64,000 nucleotides of DNA from Pseudomonas floridensis (lineage in GTDB: Bacteria > Pseudomonadota > Gammaproteobacteria > Pseudomonadales > Pseudomonadaceae), in NCBI RefSeq assembly GCF_002087235.1, contig NZ_MUIO01000018.1, positions 1-64,000 on the forward strand. The letters run 5' to 3'. Within the stretch, counting starts at the first letter, position 1. Each line of letters starts with the position of its first letter. The notes beneath the pieces were generated by a model. It was not told the origin of the DNA, made no database searches, and saw only the letters and a program-made list of their open reading frames with translations. Both the position numbers and the translations under genes were made by a program. Shown here piece by piece: positions 25,658-35,455 of the stretch.

Positions 25658-25684
25658 TCACGTTTCCTCCAGATAGGCCGATAG
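25658..25684 (+). promoter_or_regulatory. sigma-28 (FliA)-type promoter for chemoreceptor gene
   Basis: TCACGTTT, then 11 bases, then GCCGATAG matches the FliA consensus TAAAGTTT-N11-GCCGATAA at 13 of 16 positions with the canonical spacing. It lies about 190 bases upstream of the chemoreceptor start and is also part of a small palindrome (CCGAT-AG-ATCGG). The rest of the 326-base gap 25547-25872 shows nothing else. Confidence 0.65.
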
Positions 25685-25872
25685 ATCGGTATCGGAATGC
25701 ATGACCCCTATTGAACTAACCAATGAGGGCAGGCTCTGAAATGATGTCACAATGCCTTCATCTGGTCAGATCCATCCTTCCAGTTGTAAACGTGACTCAC
25801 TGCCCACCTGTCACGATGTAAAGAAGGGAGTTCTTTCAGCCGGATCAGGCCCCCTATTAAAAAGAGAACGAT

Positions 25873-27903
25873 ATGAACATCCTGTCGCCCGGTATCTACC
25901 TGACTAACCGCCTGCGTTTCCCTGCCAAATTCGCTGTACTGGCCATGATCATTATCATTCCGCTCCTGGTCCTCGGGATGCGGGTTTTCAACAGCCTCAA
26001 TGCAAGTATCGACACCGTTGCCCAAGAGCGTCTGGGCCGGGAATACCTCCATGTCGTCACACCGGTGTTGCGCCTGTCGATGCTGCAGCGGGCGTTGAGC
26101 AATCGGGTTCTGTCAGGGGACGGTTCCGCCACGCAGGATCTGGCAAACAATCGCACCCAGCTTGAAACGGCATTCGCCAATCTGGCCGACATCGACGCAC
26201 GTCATGGCCGCACGCTGGAGACCGAAGGTCGCGTGCAACGCTTGCTCGAAAGCGCCCGGTCGCTGATGGACAGCGTCAAGCCTGGTGCCGTGCCGGAGGA
26301 GATGTTCGCCAAGTGGAATGAACAACTGACCCAGACGCTCAACCTCATTTATTACCTGTCGGCCACGTCCGGTCTGGTGCTCGATGAAGACTACGCATCG
26401 CTGTTCCTGATAGACCTGAGCACCATCCGCATGCCTCGTCAGATCAACGTTGTGGGACAGATTCGTGGCATCGCAGCGGGCCTGAGCTCGGGCAATAATC
26501 TGAGTCCGGCCATGCTTGGCTCACTCGACGGGCTGTTCAAACAGGAAGCGCAGACACGGCTTGAACTCGAGCAGAGCATTCGCCTGCTCAAGCGTCGCGA
26601 TCCTGAACTGAGCGAGCGGGTCAACGGGCCAGTCGTCACGGCCATCGCGGCAATGGACAGCTTGCGCGGTGACCTTCAGGCCTATGTAAAGGGTGCGGAC
26701 CTATCGGTGCAGCAAGGCCAGGCCTTGAGTGCTCGCGGCAACGTGGTGGTCGCGTCGTTCTACAAGGCGCAGGACGAAATCCAGAGTGCATTGCAGGGCG
26801 AACTGGACTCCCGTTACGAGGCGCTGCTGGTGCAGCGTGAAACGGTCATCGCCATGTGCGTGATCATGGGCTTGTTGCTGCTCTACGCCTTCTGCAGCAT
26901 CTATCGTGCGTTGCGCCAGGCGATCGACGGCTTGCTCGAAGTTACGCGCCGTCTGGGCGAAGGTGATCTGAGTGCGCGTGTTCAGGTCGGCAGTCAGGAC
27001 GAAGTGGCGGATATCGGCAACGGTCTGAACCGGATGGCCGAAGCATTTGCAGGCTCCATTTCGCACATGGATCGCACCTCTTACGAACTGTCCGAAGTCG
27101 CCGCCCGACTGGGTAACTCCATCAGCCTGGCCAAGGAGTCGATGAACGCCCAGCAGGCCGAAACCGAACAGGTGGCCACCGCCATCAACGAAATGACCGC
27201 CAGTGTCGCCGACGTCGCGCAGAACACGGAAGGCGCCGCGCAGGCCGCAGATGAAGCCAACACTGCGTCGCGCACCGGGTTGAGGGTTATGCACCAGGCG
27301 CATTCCACCATTCAGGCGCTTGCCGAAGAAGTCGAACTCAGCGCGCAGAAAGTACAGGCACTGGCGGCGCACAGCCAGTCAATCGGCGGCGTGATTCAGG
27401 TCATCAGCACCATCGCCGACCAGACCAATCTGCTGGCATTGAACGCCGCCATCGAAGCGGCGCGTGCCGGCGAGCAGGGGCGTGGTTTTGCGGTCGTCGC
27501 TGACGAAGTGCGTACCCTGGCGTCGCGTACTCAGGCGTCCACCGAAGAAATCCGTACGATCATCCAGCAGCTGCAAGGCGCGACCGAAGCCGCCGTGCAG
27601 CAGATGCAGGCCGGTCAGCAGAAAGCCCAGGCGTGCATCAGCGCGGCGGGCGAAGCCTCGGGCAGCCTGTCGAGCATCAGCCAGGGCGTGGAGCGTATCG
27701 TTGAAATGAACACCCAGATCGCCAGCGCTGCCGTGCAGCAGCATGCGGTGTCCGAAGACATCAACCGCAACGTGATGGGTATCCGCAGCAGCTCCGGAAC
27801 GCTGATGCAAGGCATCGAAAACAACGCCACCACCGCTGACGAACTGGGTCGCGTCGCCACTGAAATGCGCTCGGTCGTATCGCGCTTCAAACTGGGTGCC
27901 TGA
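25873..27903 (+). CDS. methyl-accepting chemotaxis protein
   Basis: A 676-aa transmembrane chemoreceptor. TM1 is near residues 16-36 ([17 protein letters not shown]), a large periplasmic sensor spans about 37-315, and TM2 is near 316-338 ([16 protein letters not shown]). A HAMP domain ([28 protein letters not shown]) follows, then methylation helices and the conserved hairpin [20 protein letters not shown] near 513-532. The C-terminus lacks a CheR-binding pentapeptide. The sensor domain is long, helical and unlike a Cache or 4HB domain I can name. It receives a FliA-type promoter and is followed by a strong hairpin. It signals to the flagellar CheA system. Confidence 0.93.
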   Translation: MNILSPGIYLTNRLRFPAKFAVLAMIIIIPLLVLGMRVFNSLNASIDTVAQERLGREYLHVVTPVLRLSMLQRALSNRVLSGDGSATQDLANNRTQLETAFANLADIDARHGRTLETEGRVQRLLESARSLMDSVKPGAVPEEMFAKWNEQLTQTLNLIYYLSATSGLVLDEDYASLFLIDLSTIRMPRQINVVGQIRGIAAGLSSGNNLSPAMLGSLDGLFKQEAQTRLELEQSIRLLKRRDPELSERVNGPVVTAIAAMDSLRGDLQAYVKGADLSVQQGQALSARGNVVVASFYKAQDEIQSALQGELDSRYEALLVQRETVIAMCVIMGLLLLYAFCSIYRALRQAIDGLLEVTRRLGEGDLSARVQVGSQDEVADIGNGLNRMAEAFAGSISHMDRTSYELSEVAARLGNSISLAKESMNAQQAETEQVATAINEMTASVADVAQNTEGAAQAADEANTASRTGLRVMHQAHSTIQALAEEVELSAQKVQALAAHSQSIGGVIQVISTIADQTNLLALNAAIEAARAGEQGRGFAVVADEVRTLASRTQASTEEIRTIIQQLQGATEAAVQQMQAGQQKAQACISAAGEASGSLSSISQGVERIVEMNTQIASAAVQQHAVSEDINRNVMGIRSSSGTLMQGIENNATTADELGRVATEMRSVVSRFKLGA

Positions 27904-27926
27904 CCCTCACGCACTGATCGTGAACT

Positions 27927-27966
27927 GCGCCTCACAGGTCCGGCCTCTGCCCGGTCCTTGAGGCGC
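27927..27966. terminator. long near-perfect hairpin after chemoreceptor gene
   Basis: GCGCCTCA (27927-27934) pairs exactly with TGAGGCGC (27959-27966). Inside, AGG-t-CCGG pairs with CCGG-t-CCT around a 7-base loop, so the whole 40 bases fold into one hairpin. There is no T-run after it, so it may be a transcript-stabilising or Rho-independent-like structure rather than a classical terminator. Confidence 0.55.
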
Positions 27967-28049
27967 ATCCAGCCAGCACTCATCCCTCCTCAAAACATCT
28001 CCCCGACAACGGTCCCGAATGGTCTCCGGCATTCATTCTGTCTTTTCGA

Positions 28050-28077
28050 TCAAGTTTTGACGGGTGCCAGCCGATAG
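28050..28077 (+). promoter_or_regulatory. sigma-28 (FliA)-type promoter for second chemoreceptor gene
   Basis: TCAAGTTT at 28050-28057 and GCCGATAG at 28070-28077, 12 bases apart, match the FliA elements TAAAGTTT and GCCGATAA at 7/8 and 7/8 positions. TCAAG...GCCGATA is the form often seen ahead of Pseudomonas chemoreceptor genes. It lies about 80 bases upstream of the start codon. Confidence 0.7.
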
Positions 28078-28158
28078 CTCTAGCGCGCAGGTTTGCTGTT
28101 CATAAAAACAAATCTTCAGCTCTTTCGTTGCGCATAAAAAGCATATTCAGGAGATTTC

Positions 28159-30081
28159 ATGAACAGTAGCTTTGCGAACATCAGCGTCAACATGAAGTTG
28201 GCTCTGGGTTTTGGAACAGTCCTTTTCTTCACTGCGATACTCGCCCTGGTCGGCTGGACCAGCCTCGACAAGCTCATCTACCGCACCGACAGAATCGGTG
28301 ACATCACCCAACTCGGCAACAAACTGACCGACCTGCGAATTGCGCGACTGCAGTACATGCTGACCGACGGTGACGAAACCGCCGCGCAGAACATGCAGAG
28401 CAAGCTGGATGTCTTCAAGCAGCATCAGCAGTTACTGCTGAATACCTTCACCAACCCGGCCAACGTCAAGCCGCTCAGACAGCTCAGCGATGCCATCCGC
28501 AGCTACGAAGCCTCGCTGAATCAGATGCGTGCGGTTTACCAGTCCGGTACCAGGGTGCGTGCCGACATGACGGCCAATGCCGCCGCGGCCATGAAGTCCA
28601 TCGACACGCTCAACGATACCGTCATGCAGCTGGATGCGTCCGACCCTGCACGTTTCGATCAGGTCCAGTGGGTGAACGCTGCGCGTCAGGACCTGATTCT
28701 GGTGCGCTACGAAGTACGCGGCTACACCGGCAAGCCTGATGACAAGTCGGAAAAGGCAGTCTTCCGGCAACTGGATACCGCCCTTCAGCACCTGGACAGC
28801 CTCAAGTCCACGTTTGGCGCCGACAACGCGGCCAACATCGTGCAACTGGAAAATGCCCTGCGCAGCTACCGCGCCTCGGTCGAAGCGTTCAAGGCGACGA
28901 CCGTGGAAGCCACCACGGTGCGCAAGGACCTGACCACACAGGGCGCGACCATCGTCAAGCTGGGCGATGAGCTCTATGACCTGCAAATGAAACTCGGCGA
29001 TGCGGACACCGCTCAGGCGCGCAATCTGCAGATCGGCTGCATCCTGCTGGTGCTGGTACTCGGCGTTCTGGCGGCGGTCACCATCACGCGGCAAATCACC
29101 CGTCCGTTGCAGGACACACTGGCGATTGTTGATCGCATTGCAGCCGGCGACCTGACCCACACTGTCATCGTCACCCGCCGCGACGAACTGGGCGTGCTGC
29201 AGCAAGGCATCCAGCGCATGGGCGCGACCCTGCGTGATTTGATCTCCGGCATTCGTGACGGCGTGACGCAGATTGCCAGCGCAGCCGAAGAACTGTCGGC
29301 GGTCACCGAGCAGACCAGCGCAGGCGTCAACAGCCAGAAGATCGAAACCGATCAGGTCGCCACAGCCATGAACGAGATGTCGGCCACCGTGCACGAAGTG
29401 GCGCGCAACGCCGAGCAGGCCTCCGTTGCGGCCTCCGATGCCGATAAAGAGGCCCGCGCCGGTGACAGGGTAGTGGGTGAGGCCATCGGCCAGATCGAGC
29501 GTCTGGCTGCCGAAGTCATCCGCTCGTCCGACGCCATGACGGTGCTCGAGCAAGAGAGCGACAAGATCGGCAAAGTCATGGACGTGATCAAGGCGGTGGC
29601 CGAACAGACCAACCTGCTGGCGCTCAATGCGGCCATCGAAGCGGCGCGCGCAGGTGAGGCTGGACGCGGTTTTGCCGTCGTCGCGGACGAGGTGCGCGGT
29701 CTGGCGCAACGTACTCAGCAATCGACCGAAGAAATCGAAAGTCTGGTGGCGGGCCTGCAGAACGGCACGCGTCAGGTCTCGGAAATCATGCTGGGCAGCC
29801 GCACGCTGACCGACAGCAGCGTCGAGTTGACGCGCAAGGCCGGAGTGTCGCTGGAAAGCATTACCCGGACCGTGTCGAACATTCAGGCGATGAATCAGCA
29901 AATCGCTGCGGCCGCCGAGCAGCAAAGCTCAGTGGCGGACGAGATCAGCCGCAGTATCGTCAACGTTCGCGACGTATCCGAGCAGACTGCCGAAGCCAGC
30001 GAAGAAACCGCCGCGTCCAGCGTCGAACTGGCCCGTCTTGGTGGGCAGTTGCAGATGCTGGTCAGTCACTTCCGCGTTTGA
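28159..30081 (+). CDS. methyl-accepting chemotaxis protein
   Basis: A 640-aa chemoreceptor. TM1 is near residues 13-33 ([19 protein letters not shown]), and the periplasmic domain of about 255 residues is helical and of the HBM (helical bimodular) type by length and pattern ([24 protein letters not shown]). TM2 is near 293-312 ([15 protein letters not shown]), then HAMP ([20 protein letters not shown]) and the signalling hairpin [19 protein letters not shown] near 481-499. It ends HFRV without a pentapeptide. HBM receptors in Pseudomonas sense organic acids or polyamines, but the ligand here is unknown. The last 18 bases form the first unit of a tandem repeat. Confidence 0.93.
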   Translation: MNSSFANISVNMKLALGFGTVLFFTAILALVGWTSLDKLIYRTDRIGDITQLGNKLTDLRIARLQYMLTDGDETAAQNMQSKLDVFKQHQQLLLNTFTNPANVKPLRQLSDAIRSYEASLNQMRAVYQSGTRVRADMTANAAAAMKSIDTLNDTVMQLDASDPARFDQVQWVNAARQDLILVRYEVRGYTGKPDDKSEKAVFRQLDTALQHLDSLKSTFGADNAANIVQLENALRSYRASVEAFKATTVEATTVRKDLTTQGATIVKLGDELYDLQMKLGDADTAQARNLQIGCILLVLVLGVLAAVTITRQITRPLQDTLAIVDRIAAGDLTHTVIVTRRDELGVLQQGIQRMGATLRDLISGIRDGVTQIASAAEELSAVTEQTSAGVNSQKIETDQVATAMNEMSATVHEVARNAEQASVAASDADKEARAGDRVVGEAIGQIERLAAEVIRSSDAMTVLEQESDKIGKVMDVIKAVAEQTNLLALNAAIEAARAGEAGRGFAVVADEVRGLAQRTQQSTEEIESLVAGLQNGTRQVSEIMLGSRTLTDSSVELTRKAGVSLESITRTVSNIQAMNQQIAAAAEQQSSVADEISRSIVNVRDVSEQTAEASEETAASSVELARLGGQLQMLVSHFRV

Positions 30082-30167
30082 TCCCTATCCGTTGTGGGAG
30101 CTACCTCCGGGTTTGATCCCTATCCATTGTGGGAGTCACTTCCGGGTTTGATGCCTATCCGTGTGGG
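30064..30167. repeat. three-copy 35-bp tandem repeat starting inside the chemoreceptor gene
   Basis: Units at 30064-30098, 30099-30133 and 30134-30167 (35, 35 and 34 bases) share the frame AGTCACTTCCGnGTTTGAT followed by CCTATCCnTTGTGGG. The first unit contains the last codons and TGA of the chemoreceptor. Units 2 and 3 repeat that gene end outside the gene. The array runs straight into a REP element. It looks like local duplication of the gene end, perhaps by replication slippage beside the REP. Confidence 0.85.
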
Positions 30168-30247
30168 AGCGGACTTGTCCGCGAAAAGATCGCTACACCC
30201 GATGCGCGGATCGCAACACAGGCGTCACGGACACGTCCGCTCCTGCG
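30163..30247. repeat. inverted pair of REP elements (REPIN-like)
   Basis: GTGGGAGCGGACTTGTCCGCG starts at 30163, and its inverted relative CGGACACGTCCGCTCCTGC ends near 30247, separated by about 40 bases with internal GATCGC/GGATCGC motifs. Each half has its own GCGGAC-nn-GTCCGC dyad. This is the standard Pseudomonas REP doublet, here between two convergent genes. Confidence 0.85.
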
Positions 30248-30263
30248 GACCTGTCATGCGGCG

Positions 30264-31022
30264 TCAACGCTGCGGCGGGGTCGGCAGGTAGGCGTCGCGG
30301 ATGTGCTGCAGCTCGCCGCGACGCTGCATGTCTAGGATCGCCGCATCGACTCTCGGCAGCAGCGCCGCATGCCTGTTCGACAGCATGATCGACAGGCTCG
30401 ACTCGGTCAGCAGCGCGCCCTGGCGAAACCGGTCGGGGGCGATCTGGTGGGTGCTGATCAGGTAGTCATACAGGTCGTCGACCATCGCAACGGCGTCCAC
30501 GCGCCGGCTCGACAACAATTCAAGCAGCGCTGAATCCTCCGAGGTTTCCAGGCGGGTGACGCGCTTTTCCTGCAGGGCGGTGTCCAGCGCGCGGTAGATA
30601 TAGCCCCGGACCATGCCGATCGTTACATCATGCAGTTCGCTCAGTGGCGTTTTATAGCGTGGATCATCTGCGGCGAAGTACAGGTGTTCGCGCACCGTGA
30701 GGTAAGGAGCCGAAAATACGAACCTGTTCTGGTTCTGCGCGCTGGTCCATTCCGGCGATTCAGCGTAACTGATATCGATCTGTTCCTTGTCTAGCATCAC
30801 CTTCATACGGTTGGCCGGGTAGGAAATAAAACGGACATCGATAGTCGCCTGTTTGAATACCTGACGGGCAATGTCCGTGGAGACGCCGCGCAACGTGCCG
30901 TACTCGTCGGTGTAGACAAAAGGACGCCATTCTGTGCTGGCGGCGACATACGTCTGTGCCTGCGCCACGGGTTGTAACCCTGCCAAGGCGCACCCGATGA
31001 CGAGAAAACGAAATAGCCTCAT
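30264..31022 (-). CDS. periplasmic amino-acid-type solute-binding protein
   Basis: A 252-aa family 3 (PBPb) binding protein. The ATG at 31022 gives a signal peptide (MRLFRFLVIGCALAG...AQA). The mature protein starts with STEWRPFVYTDEYGTLRGVSTDIARQVF, the family's first lobe, and continues with the YAESPEWTSAQNQNRFVFSAPYL hinge region. Such proteins bind amino acids or act as stand-alone sensors. No cognate polar-amino-acid permease is adjacent. It is divergent from a NitT/TauT-like permease operon that itself lacks a binding protein. A link is possible, though that transporter class usually uses a different binding-protein family. Confidence 0.85.
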   Translation of the reverse strand: MRLFRFLVIGCALAGLQPVAQAQTYVAASTEWRPFVYTDEYGTLRGVSTDIARQVFKQATIDVRFISYPANRMKVMLDKEQIDISYAESPEWTSAQNQNRFVFSAPYLTVREHLYFAADDPRYKTPLSELHDVTIGMVRGYIYRALDTALQEKRVTRLETSEDSALLELLSSRRVDAVAMVDDLYDYLISTHQIAPDRFRQGALLTESSLSIMLSNRHAALLPRVDAAILDMQRRGELQHIRDAYLPTPPQR

Positions 31023-31061
31023 TCGATACCCTTTCGCAGTGCCGACCGACAATGAGTCTGT

Positions 31062-31077
31062 ATATACCTTGGTATAT
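31062..31077. promoter_or_regulatory. perfect inverted repeat in divergent promoter region
   Basis: ATATACC-TT-GGTATAT is a perfect 7-bp inverted repeat with a 2-base spacer, 40-55 bases upstream of the solute-binding-protein start and about 180 bases before the permease start. It is a good candidate operator for a dimeric regulator controlling one or both directions, perhaps the FixJ-type regulator encoded downstream. Confidence 0.45.
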
Positions 31078-31258
31078 GACATTCATACTTTCGGGTCGAC
31101 ACGCTCTACGTTTGCAGGTTTTAAACACGGGTCAAAAGTCGATAAGCTTTCATTCAACCTGTGGTTAAACATCCACTGCCATTTCTCTGTATCCGCTGAC
31201 AGTCCGTTTTCTGAAACGTTGTCGGTGCGAGCCCGTGCAGCCGTTTCGAGGTGAGCAA

Positions 31259-33013
31259 ATGCATTCGATATTCGAACCTGGCAAAAGCCTGCGCGCCACT
31301 CGATATGGCGAAGTCAGAGCTCGCGTGCCTTATGCGGCCGACCTCGCCTGCCTGGCGTTACTGATGCTGGTGGTCGCCTTGTTGCTGCACGGCATCGGGC
31401 AAATGTTCCAGCCATTGTCATTGCTGACTTCAAGCCCGGTGACGCTCGATCCGGCCCGTCTGCCTGAATATGCGCTGCGCACGACATTGCGCATGTTCAT
31501 CGCCTTGGCCGCGTCGCTGATCTTCACCTTTATCGTGGCCACGCTGGCGGCCAAAAGTCGCAAGGCTGAACAGGTGATCATTCCGGCGCTGGATATTCTT
31601 CAATCGGTTCCGGTACTGGGGTTTCTGACGTTCACCGTGACTTTCTTCACCGGGCTGTTTCCCGGTCGGCAACTGGGTGTCGAGTGCGCTGCGATCTTTG
31701 CCATCTTCACCAGCCAGGCCTGGAACATGGCGTTCAGTTTTTATCAGTCGCTGCGCACCGTGCCGAACGACCTGCATGAAGTCAGTCGCCAGTTCGGTCT
31801 GTCACCGGTACTCAGGTTCACCCGGCTGGAACTGCCTTTCGCCATTCCGGGGCTGGTCTGGAACATGATGATGTCGATGTCTGGCGGCTGGTTTTTCGTG
31901 GTGGCCTGCGAAGCGATATCGGTCGGTGACACCACCGTCAATCTGCCCGGCATCGGCTCATGGCTGGCGCTGGCGATCGAGCAGAAAGACCTGGCGGCGA
32001 TTGCCTGGGCCGTGGCTGCGATGGCGCTGGTGATTCTGGCTTACGACCAGTTGCTGTTTCGGCCGGTGGTGGCGTGGGCGGACAAATTCCGCTTCGAACA
32101 GACCGCATCGCTGAAGCGTCCGCGCTCCTGGATGTACCGCCTGCTCGGACGTTCCCGACTGGCGCCACTGCTGGGCGCTGTGCTGGCCGCGCCCTGGAAG
32201 ACTGTGATGCTGATCGACTGGAGCCTGTTGACGCGTTTCTGGAAAGTGCGCCCGACGCCTGGCGTCAGCCGGTTGCTCGACAACCTCTGGCTGGGACTGG
32301 TGATTGCTGCGTGTGTCGCGGGCAGTGTCGCGCTGTTCCGGTTCATCGAGGCCTCGCTGGGACTGACGGATCTGGCGACCGCGTTCGGCCTCGGCCTGGC
32401 AACCATGCTGCGGGTGAGTGTGCTGATTGTGATCGCCAGCGTGATCTGGGTGCCGATTGGCGTATGGATCGGGCTGCGTCCGGTATGGGCCGAGCGGCTG
32501 CAACCGATTGCACAGTTTCTGGCGGCCTTCCCGGCGAACGTGCTGTTTCCCTTCGCGGTGATCGCCATCGTCGGACTGCACCTGAACCCCGACATCTGGC
32601 TGTCGCCGTTGATGGTGCTGGGTACGCAGTGGTACATCCTGTTCAACGTCATCGCCGGTGCCAGTGCCTTGCCCACCGACCTGCGCGAGGCCGCCACGCT
32701 GTTCAACATGCGTGGCTGGCAGTGGTGGCGTCGGGTCGCGCTGCCAGGCGTTTTTCCGTACTACGTCACCGGTGCCCTGACGGCGTCGGGCGGGTCGTGG
32801 AACGCCAGCATCGTGGCCGAGGCCGTGTCCTGGGGCGATAAACATCTGGAGGCCGCCGGGCTGGGGTCGTACATCGCCAACGCCACCCAGGCGGGCGACT
32901 ACGCGCGGGTCGCGCTGGGCATCGCGGTGATGTCGGTCTTCGTGATCGCATTCAACCGGCTGCTGTGGCGTCCGCTGTACGGGTTCGCCGAGCGACGCCT
33001 GAGTCTTGTCTGA
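31259..33013 (+). CDS. duplicated ABC permease (NitT/TauT-like anion transporter type)
   Basis: A 584-aa membrane protein made of two fused permease domains, about residues 80-270 and 370-570. Each has the EAA-type coupling loop: EVSRQFGLSPVLRFTRLELPFAIPG and EAATLFNMRGWQWWRRVALPG. About twelve membrane segments are visible. Such duplicated permeases belong to the nitrate/sulfonate/taurine-like class. The ATG at 31259 follows GAGGTGAG. It overlaps nothing upstream and is followed 25 bases later by its ATPase. The substrate is not evident; the operon includes a two-component system that may sense it. Confidence 0.88.
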   Translation: MHSIFEPGKSLRATRYGEVRARVPYAADLACLALLMLVVALLLHGIGQMFQPLSLLTSSPVTLDPARLPEYALRTTLRMFIALAASLIFTFIVATLAAKSRKAEQVIIPALDILQSVPVLGFLTFTVTFFTGLFPGRQLGVECAAIFAIFTSQAWNMAFSFYQSLRTVPNDLHEVSRQFGLSPVLRFTRLELPFAIPGLVWNMMMSMSGGWFFVVACEAISVGDTTVNLPGIGSWLALAIEQKDLAAIAWAVAAMALVILAYDQLLFRPVVAWADKFRFEQTASLKRPRSWMYRLLGRSRLAPLLGAVLAAPWKTVMLIDWSLLTRFWKVRPTPGVSRLLDNLWLGLVIAACVAGSVALFRFIEASLGLTDLATAFGLGLATMLRVSVLIVIASVIWVPIGVWIGLRPVWAERLQPIAQFLAAFPANVLFPFAVIAIVGLHLNPDIWLSPLMVLGTQWYILFNVIAGASALPTDLREAATLFNMRGWQWWRRVALPGVFPYYVTGALTASGGSWNASIVAEAVSWGDKHLEAAGLGSYIANATQAGDYARVALGIAVMSVFVIAFNRLLWRPLYGFAERRLSLV

Positions 33014-33038
33014 ATCTTGCCTGAAGGAGGGCGCCACT

Positions 33039-34340
33039 ATGATGGCTGTCGAAAAACGTTGCCTGGTGGATGTGCAGAAGGTTCGACATGTGTACGGCAA
33101 GGCCAGCAAAGAGCGGCTGGTGCTGGACGACGTAACGCTGCAACTCAACGAAAACGAAATCATTGGTCTGCTCGGCCGGTCCGGCTCGGGCAAGTCCACG
33201 TTGCTGCGCTCCATTGCGGGCCTGGTGGTGCCGACCGAAGGTCAGGTGACCTTCCCCAACCATGCGCCGGGAAAGGCCATGTCGGTGGGCATGGTGTTCC
33301 AGAGCTTTGCGCTGTTTCCCTGGCTGACGGTGCTGCAGAACGTCGAAGTCGGGCTCGAAGCTCAAGGTGTGCCGGCGCAGGCGCGACGCAAACGCGCGCT
33401 GGCGGCCATTGACCTGATCGGTCTGGACGGTTTCGAGAGCGCTTACCCCAAGGAGCTCTCGGGCGGTATGCGTCAGCGGGTCGGCATGGCCCGTGCGCTG
33501 GTGATCGACCCGGACGTGCTGCTGATGGACGAGCCCTTCTCGGCGCTCGATGTCCTGACGGCGGAAACCCTGCGTACCGATCTGCTGGACATGTGGAGCG
33601 AAGGGCGCATGCCCATCAAATCGATCCTGATGGTCACCCACAACATCGCCGAGGCCGTGCTGATGTGCGACCGCATTCTGCTGTTCTCCTCCAATCCCGG
33701 GCGAGTGATCAGCGAAATCAAGGTCGACCTGCCGCAGCCGCGCAACCGTCAGGACCCGGTGTTTCAGGCGCTGGTCGAGGAGATCTATGTGCTGATGACC
33801 CAGGACAGCGACGCGGGGGAAATCCGTCAGGGCGTGTTCCCCGGCACCGGGTTGGGCATGGTGCTGCCGCAGGTGTCCACCAACGCGCTGGCCGGTCTGA
33901 TCGAGGCGATTCATGCGCCGCCCTATGGCATGAAGGCCGATCTGCCGGAGCTGGCCGGTGCGCTGCATTACAACGCAGACGAGCTGTTTCCGATTGCCGA
34001 GGTGCTGCAGCTGCTGCGCTTCGCTGAACTCAAGGGTGGCGACATCCGCCTGTTGCCTGCCGCGAATCGCTATGCGCTGGCGGATGTTGACGAGCGCAAG
34101 CAACTGTTCGCCCAGCATCTGTTGAGCTTCGTGCCGCTGGTGGCGCACATTCGACGGGTGCTGGATGATCGCCCGACGCATGTCGCGCCGGCGCGCCGTT
34201 TTCGCGATCAACTGGAAGATTTCATGTCCGAGAGCGATGCCCGTCAGACACTGGACGCCGTCACCCAATGGGGACGTTATGCCGAACTGTTCGCCTACGA
34301 TGAGCTGGCCGATCAGTTCAGTCTGGACAACCCTTCCTGA
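33039..34340 (+). CDS. ABC ATPase with C-terminal AAA-associated domain
   Basis: A 433-aa ATP-binding subunit. The nucleotide-binding domain (about 1-265) has GRSGSGKST, signature LSGGMRQR, Walker B VLLMDEPFSALD and the H-loop in LMVTHNIAEAV. The remaining 165 residues form the extra domain seen in ATPases paired with duplicated NitT/TauT-like permeases (AAA-associated, PF09821-like). GGAGGG precedes the ATG at 33039. It sits between its permease and a histidine kinase gene. The extra domain may regulate ATPase activity. Confidence 0.88.
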   Translation: MMAVEKRCLVDVQKVRHVYGKASKERLVLDDVTLQLNENEIIGLLGRSGSGKSTLLRSIAGLVVPTEGQVTFPNHAPGKAMSVGMVFQSFALFPWLTVLQNVEVGLEAQGVPAQARRKRALAAIDLIGLDGFESAYPKELSGGMRQRVGMARALVIDPDVLLMDEPFSALDVLTAETLRTDLLDMWSEGRMPIKSILMVTHNIAEAVLMCDRILLFSSNPGRVISEIKVDLPQPRNRQDPVFQALVEEIYVLMTQDSDAGEIRQGVFPGTGLGMVLPQVSTNALAGLIEAIHAPPYGMKADLPELAGALHYNADELFPIAEVLQLLRFAELKGGDIRLLPAANRYALADVDERKQLFAQHLLSFVPLVAHIRRVLDDRPTHVAPARRFRDQLEDFMSESDARQTLDAVTQWGRYAELFAYDELADQFSLDNPS

Positions 34341-34381
34341 CGCGGGTCAGCCATACTGCGCGGGCCCTTTGAACGAGCGAG

Positions 34382-35455
34382 ATGTTGCAGATGCGCGAGC
34401 CTGAATCCTTTGGCAAGGCCGCAATGGCGATCAGGCTGGCCGCCTTGCTGGGGCTGGCAATCGTCATTGCCATCGCCGATACCCTGACTGACCTGGAAAT
34501 CGCCGTCGGCGTATTCCAGATCGCCGTGGTGCTGATGGCGGTCAGGTTCCTGCCGGTGGGCGGCGTGATTGCCGTGGCGCTGACCTGCATGGCGCTGACG
34601 GTGCTCAGTTACGAATTGACCTTGTCCCGTGGCAGCGAGGCGGCTTTGATCAACTGCGTCATCAGCCTGGCGGCCATTGCGATGGCCACTTACCTGGCGT
34701 TGCGCATGGCGGTGGCCATCCGCTCGGTTCACGAAGCCCGCTCACAGCTTGCGCAGATCGCCAGGGTCAACATGCTGGGCGAGCTGACCGCGTCCATCGC
34801 CCATGAAATCAACCAGCCATTGTCGGCCATCGTCACCAGCGGCAACGCCTGCACGCGCTGGCTGGCCGCCGAACCCGCCAATCTGGACCGTGCGCGGCAG
34901 GCGCTGGCGCGCATGATCGGCGACGCCAACCGGGCGGGGGATATCATCGTGCGCGTGCGCGCCCTGGCCAAGCGGTCGGCGGCGCACAAGGAATGGATCA
35001 ATGTGGCGGACACCGTGGCCGAAATCGTTTCATTGGCGCACAGTGAAATCGACGGCCAGCAGGTCACGCTCGACGTCGAGGTGTCCGAAGGGTTGCCGCC
35101 GCTGCTGGCTGACAGAGTGCAGATCCAGCAAGTGGTGCTGAACCTGATGCTCAATGCAGTGGATGCCATGAGGAAGGTCGAGCCCGGCAAGGCCAGGCTG
35201 AAAGTGGTGGTGGACTTGAACGCGGGCGGCGAGGTGAGATTCTCGGTCAGTGACAACGGCATCGGCGTGCAACCGGAAAACCTGGAGCGAATCTTCGACG
35301 CGTTTTACACGACCAAGGAGGAGGGGATGGGAATCGGTCTGGCGATCAGTCGCTCGATCATCGAAGCCCATGGCGGACGAATCTGGGTCACGCCCAATCC
35401 GTCCGTCGGTGCTACGTTTCATTTCACCCTGCCCACTGGAAAGATGGAATCCTGA
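34382..35455 (+). CDS. membrane-bound sensor histidine kinase
   Basis: A 357-aa kinase. The N-terminal 110 residues form about four membrane helices (LAALLGLAIVIAIADTL, VGVFQIAVVLMAVRFLPVGGVIAVALTCMALTVL, INCVISLAAIAMATYLAL) with almost no periplasmic loop. HisKA contains the phospho-acceptor His141 in SIAHEINQPLSAI. The ATPase domain has NLMLNAVDAM (N box), SDNGIGV (G1) and GMGIGLAISRSI (G2). The small sensor suggests it reads membrane state or couples to the neighbouring ABC transporter. Its stop codon overlaps the response-regulator start by one base. Confidence 0.9.
   Translation: MLQMREPESFGKAAMAIRLAALLGLAIVIAIADTLTDLEIAVGVFQIAVVLMAVRFLPVGGVIAVALTCMALTVLSYELTLSRGSEAALINCVISLAAIAMATYLALRMAVAIRSVHEARSQLAQIARVNMLGELTASIAHEINQPLSAIVTSGNACTRWLAAEPANLDRARQALARMIGDANRAGDIIVRVRALAKRSAAHKEWINVADTVAEIVSLAHSEIDGQQVTLDVEVSEGLPPLLADRVQIQQVVLNLMLNAVDAMRKVEPGKARLKVVVDLNAGGEVRFSVSDNGIGVQPENLERIFDAFYTTKEEGMGIGLAISRSIIEAHGGRIWVTPNPSVGATFHFTLPTGKMES

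Noticed and set aside
28432..29925. 497-aa minus-strand open frame opposite the second chemoreceptor gene
   Set aside because: It is the antisense of a clear chemoreceptor and arises from high-GC codon bias; its translation has no family features.
31958..33214. 418-aa minus-strand open frame opposite the duplicated permease
   Set aside because: The permease frame has membrane helices and EAA loops; the opposite frame is low-complexity and hydrophilic.
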